Shown piece after piece: positions 54,634-64,000 of a stretch of 64,000 nucleotides of DNA. A model generated the notes under the pieces. The model worked only from the letters and a program-made list of their open reading frames with translations. It was not told the origin of the DNA and ran no database searches. A program made the translations under genes and the position numbers. The DNA is from Aliiroseovarius sp. M344 (lineage in GTDB: Bacteria > Pseudomonadota > Alphaproteobacteria > Rhodobacterales > Rhodobacteraceae). The stretch is taken from the NCBI RefSeq assembly GCF_025140835.1, contig NZ_CP081153.1, forward strand, positions 2,885,001 through 2,949,000, given 5' to 3'. Numbering within the stretch: position 1 is the first letter of the stretch; every line of letters begins with the position of its first letter.

Positions 54634-55944
54634 TTAATTTGATACAACGCCATCAGGTTGGCCGACGACCACAAAATGCAGTGCGTTCGGGTCATACAAT
54701 CTCGCTGCCACACGCTTTGTATCGTCCAACGTGACAGCCATCACCTGATCGTTTCGCGTGGCGATGTAATCGGTCGGCAGGTCTTCCATCTGCATCGATA
54801 CCATGATGTTCGCGATCGTGGCATTGCCATCGAACCGCAGCGGATACGACCCGGTCAAATAGGTTTGGGCGGCTGTCAGCTCGTCCTGCGTGATGCCGTC
54901 TTCGGCTATCTTGGCCCATTCTGCCCGCACGACCTGAATGGCTTCAGCCATCGACCCGTTTTGGCTGGAAAAATGCCCCATAATCGTTTCGGAAAGATCA
55001 GCGTCGGCCAGATATGTCCCGATGCCATAAGTCAGGCCGCGTTTCTCGCGCACCTCGTTCATCAGGCGCGAGTTCGAACTGCGCCCGCCCAAAACTTCGT
55101 TCAGCACAAAGGCCGCAAAGAAGTCGGGGTCTTCACGCGTAATACCAACCTGCCCGAACATGGCGACGGACTGCGGCGTGTCAAATGGCACCACGGTGGT
55201 CCCACCTGTCAAAGAAAATTCTGCGCGCTCTGGCAGCGGTGCCCCCTTGGCAGGCAATCCGTCGAAAAGCCTATCTAATAGCTGGCTAAGATCACCCGCC
55301 GAAATGTCGCCAACAGCAGCGACATATATCCGATCCAACGCAATCGCGTCCGCCAAAGCAGTCTCAAGGTCATCACGCGTCAAGGACGCCACACTTTCAG
55401 GTGTTCCGGACTGATAGGTGCCATAGGGATGGTCGCCATAGGCCATCTTGTCCCACGCCTCTCCTGCTATAGCGTTGGGGTCCGTGACCCGGGCCGAAAG
55501 ATGCGACATCACTTGCGCCCGCACCCGGTCTATCGCCGATTGATCAAACCGAGGTTCAGTCAGTGCTGCATGCAAAAGATCTGTCGCGGCGTCGCGGTTT
55601 TCGGTCAAGAACTGCGCGGAGACCGTCACCACGTCATCGTAAGCCCCGAAGCTGAACGACACTGCCAGCGTTTCGCGCGCTTCGGCAAAGGCGCGGGCGT
55701 CCAGATCACCAGATCCTTCTTCCAGCAAGCCAACCATCAGATTGACCGCGCCGCGCTTGTCAGGACGGTCAAGCGAGGTGCCGCCACGAAACCGAATTTC
55801 CAAGGCGGTGAACGGCAGAGTGTTTTCCTCAACCAGCCAAACATTAATACCAGCCGGTGTCGTTAGTTCCTGAATTGTAATCTCTGCACGGGCGGGGAAT
55901 GTTATGACCACCAAAGTGGCAAGGGCATAAACCAGTCGTATCAT
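54634..55944 (-). CDS. M16 peptidase-like protein, catalytically inactive subunit
   Basis: The 436-residue protein has a signal peptide (about 1-20) and two M16 halves. Where the HxxEH zinc motif should be it reads N68-L-M-V71-G72, so all ligands are lost. The C-terminal half keeps the Arg/Tyr-type substrate region (NSRLMNEVREKRGLTYGIG). Such subunits form heterodimers with an active partner, here the preceding gene, to which it is joined by a one-base TAATG overlap. Location is probably the periplasm. Confidence 0.9.
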   Translation of the reverse strand: MIRLVYALATLVVITFPARAEITIQELTTPAGINVWLVEENTLPFTALEIRFRGGTSLDRPDKRGAVNLMVGLLEEGSGDLDARAFAEARETLAVSFSFGAYDDVVTVSAQFLTENRDAATDLLHAALTEPRFDQSAIDRVRAQVMSHLSARVTDPNAIAGEAWDKMAYGDHPYGTYQSGTPESVASLTRDDLETALADAIALDRIYVAAVGDISAGDLSQLLDRLFDGLPAKGAPLPERAEFSLTGGTTVVPFDTPQSVAMFGQVGITREDPDFFAAFVLNEVLGGRSSNSRLMNEVREKRGLTYGIGTYLADADLSETIMGHFSSQNGSMAEAIQVVRAEWAKIAEDGITQDELTAAQTYLTGSYPLRFDGNATIANIMVSMQMEDLPTDYIATRNDQVMAVTLDDTKRVAARLYDPNALHFVVVGQPDGVVSN

Positions 55945-57278
55945 TACATTTCCTCTCCGCCTTCGGGCACAAGCCAGCCAGTAACTGACTTGCGTTCATC
56001 AAAGACAGCCCGTGCCGCGTCCATCACCTGCTCAGGTGTGACGGCCTCTAGCGTGTCGGGCCAGGATTGCACATCCTCGATCGTCAGACCTGAGGTCAAG
56101 GCGCGCCCATATTGCTGTGCCCGCGACATCGCATTATCGAGCGAATAGACCTGATCTGCGCGGATTTGAAATTTGATCCGTTCAAACTGCTCTGTGTCTA
56201 TCCCGACCTCAAGAAATTCGGCAATCTCGCGGTCCAATGCGGCTTCGGCGTCGGCAAGACTGGTGCCGGGCGTTGGGTAAACAACGAGTGAAAACTCGCT
56301 GCCATCCAGCATCACCGAGCCATAGCCTGCACCCGCGTAAACGGCGATTGGCTCTTCGAACTGAAGCGCGCGCCCCAGAACCGAGGTGGCACCGCTGCCG
56401 CCAAGAATTTCCGCCAGATAGACCAACGCGGCTGCCTGCTCCTGCGACCCCGCATTGCGCTCTGGCGCTTGGTATTGCCGGAATACATAGGGCTGCGAGA
56501 CGCGGGGATCCTCAAACCGCAAACGACGCGCGGCCAACTGGGGCGGTTCGGTCAGGCGTTTGCGCTCGGCAAGGTCCGGCGTGGGCGCCAAGGGGCCATA
56601 ATGTTCCTGAGCCAAGGCTTTGACGTCATCAGGTGTTACGTCACCCGCCACTATCAGAATGGCATTATTGGGTGCATAGAACCTTTCATAGAAGGCCAAC
56701 GCATCAGCCCGCGTCAGTTGTGCCGCTTCGTGGCGCCACCCGATTACGGGCGTGCCATAGGGATGGTTCATGTAAGCCGCCGCATTCATCTGTTCGTGAA
56801 ACAGCGCTGACGGATCGCTATCGGTGCGTTGCGCGCGCTCTTCCAATATGACGTTTCTTTCGGTCGCAATGTCATCTTCGGCCAGCCGCAAATTACGCAT
56901 CCGGTCCGCTTCCATTTGCATCATTAAACCAAGGCGGTCCGCTGCGATGCGCTGGAAATAAGCCGTGTAGTCTTGCGAGGTGAACGCATTGTCGGATCCG
57001 CCATTTTCGGCAACGATCCGGCTCAACTCACCCGCCTCCATCGTGTCGGTCGCCTTGAAAAGTAGATGTTCAAGGAAATGCGCAATGCCTGAGACGCCGG
57101 GTGTCTCATCCGCGGCCCCTGCGCGATACCATAGCATATGCACGACAACCGGTGCGCGGTGATCCTCGATCACGACGACTTCTAGCCCGTTGTCTAGGGT
57201 GAAATCCGAAACACCATCTTTGGCATCTGCAGGCGTGCCCAGCCCGATGGCAAGAAAAGCAGCAAGTATGAACCGCAT
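55944..57278 (-). CDS. M16 zinc metallopeptidase, active subunit
   Basis: The 444-residue protein has a signal peptide (ending near ADA-K at 19-20) and the inverted zinc motif H67-F-L-E70-H71, with the distal Glu at about E147 (ILEERA). This is a processing-peptidase/PqqL-like enzyme of the periplasm. The frame is open for another 83 codons, but the ATG at 57278 follows GGGAGTTACGG and begins a proper signal peptide. It is coupled to an inactive partner downstream. Confidence 0.92.
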   Translation of the reverse strand: MRFILAAFLAIGLGTPADAKDGVSDFTLDNGLEVVVIEDHRAPVVVHMLWYRAGAADETPGVSGIAHFLEHLLFKATDTMEAGELSRIVAENGGSDNAFTSQDYTAYFQRIAADRLGLMMQMEADRMRNLRLAEDDIATERNVILEERAQRTDSDPSALFHEQMNAAAYMNHPYGTPVIGWRHEAAQLTRADALAFYERFYAPNNAILIVAGDVTPDDVKALAQEHYGPLAPTPDLAERKRLTEPPQLAARRLRFEDPRVSQPYVFRQYQAPERNAGSQEQAAALVYLAEILGGSGATSVLGRALQFEEPIAVYAGAGYGSVMLDGSEFSLVVYPTPGTSLADAEAALDREIAEFLEVGIDTEQFERIKFQIRADQVYSLDNAMSRAQQYGRALTSGLTIEDVQSWPDTLEAVTPEQVMDAARAVFDERKSVTGWLVPEGGEEM

Positions 57279-57382
57279 CCGTAACTCCCGTCTGTTCGTG
57301 ATCAAGTTACGCGTGATGGCGCGGGCTTCAAGGTGTGAAAACAGAGATGTGATCACCGTCAGACCCAACGGCCATCGCAAAA

Positions 57383-57404
57383 CGAAAAGGGGCCGTTGGC
57401 CCCC
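57383..57404 (-). terminator. Rho-independent terminator after the purH-lspA-bamF operon
   Basis: On the minus strand, GGGGCC-AAC-GGCCCC is followed by TTTT and then a T-rich stretch, just downstream of the BamF-like gene and before the M16 genes. Confidence 0.75.
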
Positions 57405-57408
57405 AACG

Positions 57409-57939
57409 TTATTGTGAAACCACCGGGTTGGGTGGGGCAGCAGGCGTCCAAATCCCTCGGCGGCGCATGCGTTCAAGTTCACGATGCTGGTCAAGTTCTT
57501 GCGCCTCATAGGCGCTGTAATAGACATTTACGTTGAACAACCGCTCAAGAAGTTTACCGCGGTTCTCCTGACGCCACTTCAGATCCTCTGCAGCAAGCTG
57601 GCTGCGAATGCTCGGTGAAACGCCGTATCGGCTGGCGGCGGTGACAAGCGCGCCCTCTCCGCCACGGAGCCCGGTGCTACGAAGTTGCCCACCAAGCGCC
57701 GCAACAGCGTCTGCGTTAGGTGTCGGATCTGAGACGTTGGTGCCGCCCGGCGTTGGCGGTGGCAAAGCAGCATAGTTTTCGGGTTCCTGCAGGGGTTTCG
57801 TCGGCAGAATAGAAAATTCATCCGGGCCTGCCTGGCTGGACCGCAAGTTCATCAACTGGGGATCACCGCCCCGCGAACAGGCAGTCAGAAAAATACCGGC
57901 GCAAAGAATGGCCAAAAGCTTCACGGAAAAAAATCGCAT
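57409..57939 (-). CDS. BamF-like lipoprotein (DUF3035)
   Basis: The 176-residue protein has a lipoprotein signal ending FLTAC (Cys21). The alphaproteobacterial DUF3035 signature around PDEFSILPTKPLQEPENYAALP-type sequence follows, then a Pro-rich linker. This family includes BamF, a subunit of the outer-membrane barrel assembly complex in Caulobacter and relatives. It lies directly after lspA, the peptidase that matures lipoproteins. The C-terminal half is helical and charged. No clear ribosome site precedes the ATG. Confidence 0.85.
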   Translation of the reverse strand: MRFFSVKLLAILCAGIFLTACSRGGDPQLMNLRSSQAGPDEFSILPTKPLQEPENYAALPPPTPGGTNVSDPTPNADAVAALGGQLRSTGLRGGEGALVTAASRYGVSPSIRSQLAAEDLKWRQENRGKLLERLFNVNVYYSAYEAQELDQHRELERMRRRGIWTPAAPPNPVVSQ

Positions 57940-57992
57940 GTGACGAAAAACCCTCGTTTCCTACCGCTTCTTAGCCCATCTGGAAACGCGCG

Positions 57993-58463
57993 TCACGGGG
58001 TCTTCTTCGATGAAGAGAAGAGAACCAAACCAATCGCGCCCGCAAAAACGAAAATGTCAGCCACATTAAATGAAAACGGGTTCTGGATGCCGCAACACGA
58101 CATGTTCAGAAAATCGACCACCGCCCCATAGTAAATGCGGTCAATGACGTTGCCCAACGCGCCGCCAACCAACAGCCCCGCGGAAACATTTGCCAACCGG
58201 CCAAGATTTTCTTTGCGGACCCAGACTATGACCCAAGTCGAAATCACAAGGCTGAGAGCAATCAACACCCACCGCATTGATGTGCCATCAGACCCAAACA
58301 AACCAAAGTTAATGCCGGTGTTCCAAGCCATCTGATAGACCAGATAGGGCGGCCAAATCTGAACCACGCCGACGCGATCCAGATTGAGGACATAAAGCGC
58401 ATGATACTTGCTGCCCTGATCAAGCACCAAGGCCAAAACGGCGGCTATCAGTATCACACGCAT
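57993..58463 (-). CDS. lspA: lipoprotein signal peptidase (signal peptidase II)
   Basis: The 156-residue protein has four membrane helices and the catalytic aspartate pair in GNVIDRI...VVDFL (D117) and FNVADIF (D136). It cleaves prolipoproteins at the lipid-modified Cys. It starts six bases after the purH stop and precedes the BamF-like lipoprotein gene, so the three are one transcript. Confidence 0.96.
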   Translation of the reverse strand: MRVILIAAVLALVLDQGSKYHALYVLNLDRVGVVQIWPPYLVYQMAWNTGINFGLFGSDGTSMRWVLIALSLVISTWVIVWVRKENLGRLANVSAGLLVGGALGNVIDRIYYGAVVDFLNMSCCGIQNPFSFNVADIFVFAGAIGLVLFSSSKKTP

Positions 58464-58469
58464 GTCAGA

Positions 58470-60059
58470 TCAGTGCCGGAAGTGGCGCATACCGGTGAAC
58501 ACCATGGCAAGCCCGGCGTTGTTGGCAGCGTCGATCACTTCGTTGTCGCGCATTGATCCGCCGGGCTGGATCACACAGCTGGCACCAGCGGCGGCGGCTT
58601 CCAGCAATCCGTCCGGGAAAGGGAAGAAGGCATCCGACGCGACTGCCGAGCCTTTGGCAAGGCTTTCCGGCAAACCAAGTTCGTCTGCCATGCGTTGTGC
58701 TTTGGCGGCGGCGACATTGGCGCTGTCTAGGCGGCTCATTTGTCCGGCGCCGACACCGACGGTTGCCTGATCTTTCACATAGACAATCGCATTGGATTTA
58801 ACATGCTTGCCAACTTTCCAGGCGAACAGAAGATCGCGCAGTTGCTCATCCGTCGGCGCTTTTTCTGTCACGACTTTCAGATCTTCAAGGCCGATAAAGC
58901 CCACATCCTTATCCTGCACGAGCATACCACCGGACACTTGCTTATATGCGGTCAGCGGCGCGCGGGTGTCAGGCAATCCATCGGTCAACAACAGACGCAA
59001 ATTTTTCTTTGCTGCAAAAATCTCGCGCGCTTCATCGGACGCGCCGGGCGCAATCACGACCTCGGTAAAAATTTCGACGATCTTGGCGGCTGTGTCTGCA
59101 TCCAGCGGTTGGTTCAGCGCAACAATTCCCCCGAAAGCCGAGGTGCGGTCGCAGTCAAATGCCTTTTGATAGGCTTCGGCAAGCGTCGCTCCTTGCGCGA
59201 CGCCGCAAGGATTAGCGTGCTTGATGATGGCAACAGCGGGGCCGTCCGCTGGATCAAATTCAGCGACCAGTTCAAACGCCGCATCAGTGTCGTTGATGTT
59301 GTTATAGCTCAGCTCTTTGCCCTGAAGTTGGGTTGCTGTCGCTACGCCGGGGCGGTTCGACCCGTCCGTATAGAACGCGGCTTTCTGGTGGCTGTTCTCG
59401 CCATAGCGCAAGGTCTGTTTCAGCTCGCCTGCAAAGGCGCGGCGGCGGGGTGCTTCCAGTTCAAGCGCATCCGCCATCCATGTCGACACGGCGGCGTCAT
59501 ATGCGGCGGTCCGGGCATAAGCGCGCTGAGCCAGCTTCTTGCGAAATTTCGGGCAGGTTTTCCCATCGTGCTGGTCCATGTCGCCCAAAAGCTTGTCATA
59601 GTCCTGTACATCGACCACCACATTGACGAAAGCGTGGTTCTTGGCAGCCGCGCGGATCATCGCGGGACCGCCAATGTCGATATTTTCGATGCAGGTGTCA
59701 TAATCGGCACCCTTGGCGACAGTTTCTTCAAACGGGTAAAGGTTCACGACCAGCAGGTCGATCGCGCCGATCCCGTGTTCCTTCATCGACGCCACATGCG
59801 CATCATTGTCGCGCAGCGCAAGCAGGCCACCATGAACCATCGGGTGCAGGGTCTTGACCCGTCCATCCATCATTTCGGGAAAGCCCGTGATGTCAGCGAC
59901 GTCCTTCACAGCCACGCCCGCATCACGCAACGCCTTTGCCGATCCACCTGTCGACAGAATCTCGACGCCGCGCTTTTCCAGCGCTTTGCCCAGATCAATC
60001 AGGCCAGTCTTATCAGATACGGAAATCAACGCGCGGCGCACGGGATGAAGGTCGGTCAT
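58470..60059 (-). CDS. purH: bifunctional AICAR transformylase / IMP cyclohydrolase
   Basis: The 529-residue enzyme carries out the last two steps of de novo IMP synthesis. The N-terminal cyclohydrolase (MGS-like) domain has LISVSDKTG and STGG. The C-terminal transformylase domain has the catalytic K-H in IKHANPCG. Length is standard. It lies 23 bases after the heparinase-family gene and ahead of lspA. Confidence 0.98.
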   Translation of the reverse strand: MTDLHPVRRALISVSDKTGLIDLGKALEKRGVEILSTGGSAKALRDAGVAVKDVADITGFPEMMDGRVKTLHPMVHGGLLALRDNDAHVASMKEHGIGAIDLLVVNLYPFEETVAKGADYDTCIENIDIGGPAMIRAAAKNHAFVNVVVDVQDYDKLLGDMDQHDGKTCPKFRKKLAQRAYARTAAYDAAVSTWMADALELEAPRRRAFAGELKQTLRYGENSHQKAAFYTDGSNRPGVATATQLQGKELSYNNINDTDAAFELVAEFDPADGPAVAIIKHANPCGVAQGATLAEAYQKAFDCDRTSAFGGIVALNQPLDADTAAKIVEIFTEVVIAPGASDEAREIFAAKKNLRLLLTDGLPDTRAPLTAYKQVSGGMLVQDKDVGFIGLEDLKVVTEKAPTDEQLRDLLFAWKVGKHVKSNAIVYVKDQATVGVGAGQMSRLDSANVAAAKAQRMADELGLPESLAKGSAVASDAFFPFPDGLLEAAAAGASCVIQPGGSMRDNEVIDAANNAGLAMVFTGMRHFRH

Positions 60060-60082
60060 GGCTTATGGGGCCCCCTTGGCTC

Positions 60083-61834
60083 TTAACTTGGCAGCTCCGC
60101 TGTATCGCCACGCTCAAGGTCGCGCAAAACCAATGGGGTTTCCTGCGCTTTGGCCAGCGTCCAGCGGATGCGTGTCGCATAATCCATTGCGACGCCAGAT
60201 AGAACCACTTGTTTCGTTTTCCGGGGCTTCAAGCGCGTCTTTTCAAGATAAACGCTGCTTTCCAGCGCCAATTCGCCGCGCCCTTCAAAGCGGAAGACCC
60301 AAATTTCGCCCGATCTCAGTGCCATGGACACCGCCGTTCCACCCAGATCAAGCGCCGCATCCACATCCGGATGCAAATGAAACCGAATGCTGAACGGAAT
60401 GCCCTGCAGCGCCACTTGATCCATTGCGCGGTCAAACCGGGCCTGATCGGCGTCGGACACCGCAGCCAGCGTATCCTCGCCAGACACACCGCGTCCGGTA
60501 TCGCCCATTTCAATGCGCCGCATGTGGGTCAGGCCATGGCTTTTGATATATCCGTCATGGGCGGCCACCACGCCCGAACCGTTGTCTTCGTTCAAACGCT
60601 GCAAATGGACCTTGGCCGGGATTGAGGTCAAAAAAACCTTGGCACCACCACCATAGTTACGCGCCGCGCCAAGCTGCGAAGATGACAAACCTGCCAGCCC
60701 CAACACGGAATGCGAAGGCGTGGCCCGCCCGGCCTTGTGCCAGTCTGCGCCAAAATGCGCCCCGGACCCGCAATTCACCACCAAAGGCCGCCTGCCCGAG
60801 GTCAGTTCAAACGCAAGCGTCGAGGCATGGGCATTGGCAGACGCCATGCCGGCCGGCGGCGGCGCGGTGTCAACGATCAGGCTAGTCCGCCCGGCATTAA
60901 GCCGCGTGTAGCCCATCGACAACTCTGTCGTCTGCCCGGCGCGCACGCCCGACGTGGCCAGCGCGTGATCCAATCGCCCCTCAAGCCCGCGCCCACCACC
61001 ATGGAACCGGGCCAAACCGCCATCGGCATGTCTTAGCGCACGCAATGTCGGCGCGATCCGCTCAATCGCCCCAACATGGTCCGCTGGCGCTTGCCGCCCG
61101 CTTTCCGACAATGCCAGCGCGGCCCAGTTCAGAAGCGTGAACACATCCAACAGCTCTTCTGGGTTGCGGGTGGGAATTCCGCCTTCATGGTCAATCTGTT
61201 CGGCACATTCCCGCGCAAGCGCCTTCACCGCAGGGGCGACATGACGCTCCATCCCCTCAAGCCCGAGCCCGGCATAGATCAAGCCGGTCAGTGCCTCAAA
61301 CCGAGGCAACCCCGGCGTTGCGGCATGCCACCGACGCGACAGAAATATGGTTTGTTGACCGAGCGAGCGAAAAAAGGCGCGGCTTTGATCGGAGTCCATT
61401 CCGGCGATCAGGAAAATGGCATGGTTGATCCAGCGGATCAGCCGCCGACCTGTCAGATCTGGCGTCCAGCCATCGCCATCGCCTCTGCCGTAATTATCTA
61501 TCCAGCCCAAGACCCAAGCTTGCGCGCGTTTTCGCGCCTCGCCATCTCCCACGCTGGCCAAATCATCCAACCAGATAAACCCCTGTGTTTCCTCGGAAAA
61601 GCCCTGACTGGGTGGCGGCACATCCCACAACCCGGCACTCGGAGAATTCACCAGATGACCGGCGAACAGATAATTGCCCGCAATCAACTGCTTGCCGCGG
61701 GCAAAAGCGCCGATGGTACGGGGTTCAGGTTGTGAAACAAAGCCCGTTGCCGGGCGCGCACGCGCTGCCCGCTTAGCCTGTAAGCGATTCGCGAAACGGG
61801 TTTTGAACCCGGAAAAACCGTCTTGATGCACCAC
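60083..61834 (-). CDS. heparinase II/III family protein
   Basis: The protein (about 583 residues) has an N-terminal alpha/alpha-toroid and a C-terminal beta-sandwich lyase-like domain (THMRRIEMGDTGRGVSGEDTL, FHLHPDV). Roseobacters carry one such gene next to purH. It has no signal peptide, so a cytoplasmic or envelope-biogenesis role is more likely than heparin degradation. The start is uncertain: I use a GTG at 61834 with GAGG seven bases upstream, but a TTG at 61852 is also in frame. Confidence 0.85.
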   Translation of the reverse strand: MVHQDGFSGFKTRFANRLQAKRAARARPATGFVSQPEPRTIGAFARGKQLIAGNYLFAGHLVNSPSAGLWDVPPPSQGFSEETQGFIWLDDLASVGDGEARKRAQAWVLGWIDNYGRGDGDGWTPDLTGRRLIRWINHAIFLIAGMDSDQSRAFFRSLGQQTIFLSRRWHAATPGLPRFEALTGLIYAGLGLEGMERHVAPAVKALARECAEQIDHEGGIPTRNPEELLDVFTLLNWAALALSESGRQAPADHVGAIERIAPTLRALRHADGGLARFHGGGRGLEGRLDHALATSGVRAGQTTELSMGYTRLNAGRTSLIVDTAPPPAGMASANAHASTLAFELTSGRRPLVVNCGSGAHFGADWHKAGRATPSHSVLGLAGLSSSQLGAARNYGGGAKVFLTSIPAKVHLQRLNEDNGSGVVAAHDGYIKSHGLTHMRRIEMGDTGRGVSGEDTLAAVSDADQARFDRAMDQVALQGIPFSIRFHLHPDVDAALDLGGTAVSMALRSGEIWVFRFEGRGELALESSVYLEKTRLKPRKTKQVVLSGVAMDYATRIRWTLAKAQETPLVLRDLERGDTAELPS

Positions 61835-61952
61835 AGGGACGCCTCGCCTCAATCATCCAACTTCGTTGAACTTCTGCCCCTCTGATGGGAGCTTTCCGGA
61901 AAAGCATACAGACCCGCATGACGAGAGTCATCGGTGAATTGCAGCTTCTGTG

Positions 61953-63212
61953 TCAGGCTTTCCGCAACGCTGTGATAAAGAAACCGTCCATCCCGCCCAG
62001 ATCAGCGCGATAGTTTGGCATGATCCGCAGTCCTTCGGGGCCGAACCAGCTGACCTCAATGCCGGGAAGGCGCAAGGCATCCAGATCAACCTGAACATCC
62101 GGGTGCCGACCCAAAGCGTCGCGCACCTGTTCTTCGCCCTCGTCAATCAACAGACTACAGGTGCAAAAGACCAGTCGCCCGCCCGACTTCAGCAAGCCAA
62201 GCGCCCGGTCAATCATGTATTCCTGCAGCTCAAACAGGCCCGGAAACTCGCTGCCATCCTTGGCATGCGGCAGATCCGGGTGCCGTCGGATCGTCCCGGT
62301 CGCCGAGCACGGCGCATCCAACAAGATCGCATCAAACTGCGGCACATCGAATTCCAGCGCGTCGCCCACGACCATCTCCGCAGACAATCCTGTGCGCGTA
62401 AGGTTCTCAGCCACCCGCTTCATCCTCACCTCGGACACATCCAGAGCCGTGACATCAGCGCCCATTGCCGCCAACTGCATGGTCTTCCCGCCCGGAGCGG
62501 CGCACATATCCAGCACGCGATCACCTGTCTGAGGCGCCAGAATCTTCGCAGGCAGCGCCGCCGATGCATCCTGAACCCACCAATCACCGCCGTCATACCC
62601 GTCCAGTCCGGTCACTTGCCCGGCATCCTGCAATCGCACCGAACCGGTCGGCAAAAGCACTCCACCAAGCCGCTTAGCCAGCTCCTCGGGGCTGCCTTTG
62701 GCGGTCAGATCAAGCGGTGGGGTTTGCGCTTGCAGCGCTTCAATCTCTTCGACCTGCGCTTTGCCATAATCGGCAATCAACGGTTTACGCAGCCATTTCG
62801 GCAGGCGCGGTACCGGCAAACCGCCCCATTTTTCCGCTTCATCCGTGATTTTGCGCAGAACCGCATTGACCAATCCTGCCAACCGCTCAGTTTCGCGATT
62901 GGCACGCGCCACGCCCACCAGTTCATTCACGACGCCATGTGCGGCGCCGCCGGTGCAGAGCTCTGCCACACCCAAGCGCAGAATATTCAGGATCCGCGCA
63001 GGTGGTCGTTTTTTCAGATGTGGGCCCAGCATGCGATCTGACCGATCCATGTTCCGCAGCGCCAAAAGGGTCAGCCGTTGGGCGCGCGCGCGATCTTCTG
63101 GCGAAACTTTCGCCAGTCGCTTCGGCAATGCTTCGGACAGCAAACGATGCTCGTCCAGCACATCCCCCAACAGATCCACCGCGATGTGTCGCGGGTCTAC
63201 AGCCTTGATCAT
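61953..63212 (-). CDS. rsmB: 16S rRNA (cytosine-967-C5)-methyltransferase RsmB
   Basis: The 419-residue protein has an N-terminal NusB-like RNA-binding domain (about 1-130) and a class I methyltransferase domain. The latter has the SAM motif MCAAPGGKT, the DAPCSATG motif and the catalytic CTCSL cysteine. This is the RsmB/Fmu layout. The ATG follows AAAGGGACAG. It is divergent from the DUF1674 gene, with 69 bases between starts. Confidence 0.94.
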   Translation of the reverse strand: MIKAVDPRHIAVDLLGDVLDEHRLLSEALPKRLAKVSPEDRARAQRLTLLALRNMDRSDRMLGPHLKKRPPARILNILRLGVAELCTGGAAHGVVNELVGVARANRETERLAGLVNAVLRKITDEAEKWGGLPVPRLPKWLRKPLIADYGKAQVEEIEALQAQTPPLDLTAKGSPEELAKRLGGVLLPTGSVRLQDAGQVTGLDGYDGGDWWVQDASAALPAKILAPQTGDRVLDMCAAPGGKTMQLAAMGADVTALDVSEVRMKRVAENLTRTGLSAEMVVGDALEFDVPQFDAILLDAPCSATGTIRRHPDLPHAKDGSEFPGLFELQEYMIDRALGLLKSGGRLVFCTCSLLIDEGEEQVRDALGRHPDVQVDLDALRLPGIEVSWFGPEGLRIMPNYRADLGGMDGFFITALRKA

Positions 63213-63281
63213 CGCTGTCCCTTTGCGTTTCGTCTTCGCGCGACCTATATCATGGCACAGAAAGCCACAAGGATCAGGGTC

Positions 63282-63497
63282 ATGTCAGACACACCAGCAA
63301 AACCTGAAACCAGCCCATCCCAAAAGAAGCGGGAACTTCCCCCGGCTGCGCAACGCGCTTTGGCTGAAGCCGCTGAACGCCGAAAGAAGTTTGAGGCAGA
63401 GGCCAAATCCCGCCCCACGGAACTGGGTGGTCGCGACGGCCCGGAACCAGTGCGCTATGGCGATTGGGAAAAGAAGGGCATCGCAATCGACTTCTGA
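63282..63497 (+). CDS. DUF1674 (SDHAF4-like) protein
   Basis: The 71-residue soluble protein ends in GGRDGPEPVRYGDWEKKGIAIDF, the DUF1674 C-terminal signature (exceptional conservation of RYGDWE-x-KG). The mitochondrial homologue SDHAF4 helps insert the flavinylated subunit into succinate dehydrogenase, so a similar assembly role is likely here. The N-terminus is charged and helical. The ATG at 63282 has AAGGATCAGGG upstream; an earlier in-frame ATG at 63252 is less likely. Confidence 0.88.
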   Translation: MSDTPAKPETSPSQKKRELPPAAQRALAEAAERRKKFEAEAKSRPTELGGRDGPEPVRYGDWEKKGIAIDF

Positions 63498-63539
63498 TCG
63501 CATGGATGCCCTTTAGAGCCGGCTAGTCAGTCGGGTGGT

Positions 63540-64000
63540 TTACAGTCCCAGAACGTCCATCATGTCGTATTCGCCGGGCTTTTTGCCTTGTCCCCACAGT
63601 GCGGCCTTCACAGCCCCACGGGCGAAAATCGCACGATCCGTTGCCAGATGACGCAAAACAATGCGCTCGCCCGGCGCTGCAAACATCACATCATGTTCGC
63701 CCACAATGTCGCCGCCGCGTACGGCGTGAAATCCGATGTCGCCCCGCTTGCGCGCGCCGGTCATGCCATCCCGCCCGCGGTCTGAAACGTCGGCCAGATT
63801 GACACCGCGCCCATCAGCGGCAGCTTCGCCCAGCATCAACGCGGTGCCCGATGGGGCGTCCACCTTGTGGTGGTGGTGGGCTTCAACAATCTCGATATCG
63901 AAATCTTCGTCCAACGCCTGGGCCACCTTGCGAGTCAGCTGCACCAGAAGGTTTACCCCAAGGCTCATGTTGCCCGCACGTACGATGGTGGCGTGGCGTC
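63540..64000 (-). CDS. dapB: 4-hydroxy-tetrahydrodipicolinate reductase, C-terminal part (runs off the window)
   Basis: About 150 C-terminal codons are visible; the N-terminal NAD(P)-binding part lies past the right edge. The visible sequence contains [11 protein letters not shown] and the catalytic [16 protein letters not shown] motif, then the closing region [18 protein letters not shown]. DapB makes tetrahydrodipicolinate for lysine and diaminopimelate synthesis. It is convergent with the DUF1674 gene, with 42 bases between. Confidence 0.96.
   Translation of the reverse strand, partial: RHATIVRAGNMSLGVNLLVQLTRKVAQALDEDFDIEIVEAHHHHKVDAPSGTALMLGEAAADGRGVNLADVSDRGRDGMTGARKRGDIGFHAVRGGDIVGEHDVMFAAPGERIVLRHLATDRAIFARGAVKAALWGQGKKPGEYDMMDVLGL

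Noticed and set aside
58740-60086. Long plus-strand open frame of 448 codons
   Set aside because: It is the antisense of purH, whose family match is unambiguous. The frame has no recognisable motif or ribosome site.
61950-63041. Plus-strand open frame of 363 codons
   Set aside because: It mirrors rsmB on the opposite strand and encodes an Arg/Gln/His-rich sequence with no motif.
1-64000. CRISPR array, prophage or complete insertion sequence
   Set aside because: No regularly spaced repeats, phage structural genes, integrases or intact transposases were seen anywhere in the window.

Overview
The window reads as chromosomal DNA of a marine roseobacter-group alphaproteobacterium (Rhodobacteraceae). 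Clues are the gene families and their order: a BamF-like (DUF3035) lipoprotein next to lspA, a DNA polymerase IV with an N-terminal zinc ribbon, an SDHAF4-like DUF1674 protein, tandem M16 peptidases, a saccharopine-pathway lysine operon, and a Liv-type ABC cluster flanked by CoA ligases. GC content is moderately high, and start codons include TTG and GTG behind good Shine-Dalgarno sites. No prophage, CRISPR array or complete transposon is visible. The only mobile-element trace is a short dead fragment of an IS66-type transposase near 51.2 kb.

Layout. 1-10 kb: a truncated glutamate-synthase-like gene, an EF-hand protein, clpB with a heat-shock-type promoter, pyrF, a membrane protein, an SPFH/NfeD pair, a Nudix hydrolase, dinB and an N-formylglutamate amidohydrolase. 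10-12 kb: tRNA-Val(GAC), rpmJ, and a secreted caspase-fold protein that has lost its catalytic residues and carries peptidoglycan-binding domains. 12-24 kb: a minus-strand operon with two CoA ligases around a complete branched-chain-type ABC importer, divergent from a hybrid histidine kinase and response regulator. 24-29 kb: arsRC, a fatty acid hydroxylase/sterol desaturase family protein and an orphan formate dehydrogenase alpha subunit. 28.7-31.8 kb: histidine phosphatase, saccharopine dehydrogenase, SemiSWEET and a second saccharopine dehydrogenase-family enzyme, suggesting lysine catabolism.

32-38 kb is an envelope/accessory stretch: a phospholipase D family protein with a DUF900 hydrolase, a beta-lactamase-fold serine hydrolase overlapping an outer-membrane barrel gene that is split by a single in-frame TAA, and an HD-domain protein. 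38.9-49.7 kb holds the most interesting unit. A PHA synthase gene diverges from a tightly packed seven-gene operon: small membrane protein, TetR regulator, beta-CASP metallo-hydrolase, LOG-type nucleosidase, HlyD adaptor, RbbA-like fused ABC protein, ABC-2 permease. A 20-bp palindrome sits over both predicted divergent promoters, so the TetR protein probably represses both arms. A second DUF900 protein, here a lipoprotein, follows.

51-64 kb is mostly minus-strand housekeeping: rmuC, mutL, an active/inactive pair of M16 peptidases, a BamF-like lipoprotein, lspA, purH, a heparinase II/III family protein and rsmB. After these come the plus-strand DUF1674 gene and dapB, cut by the window edge.
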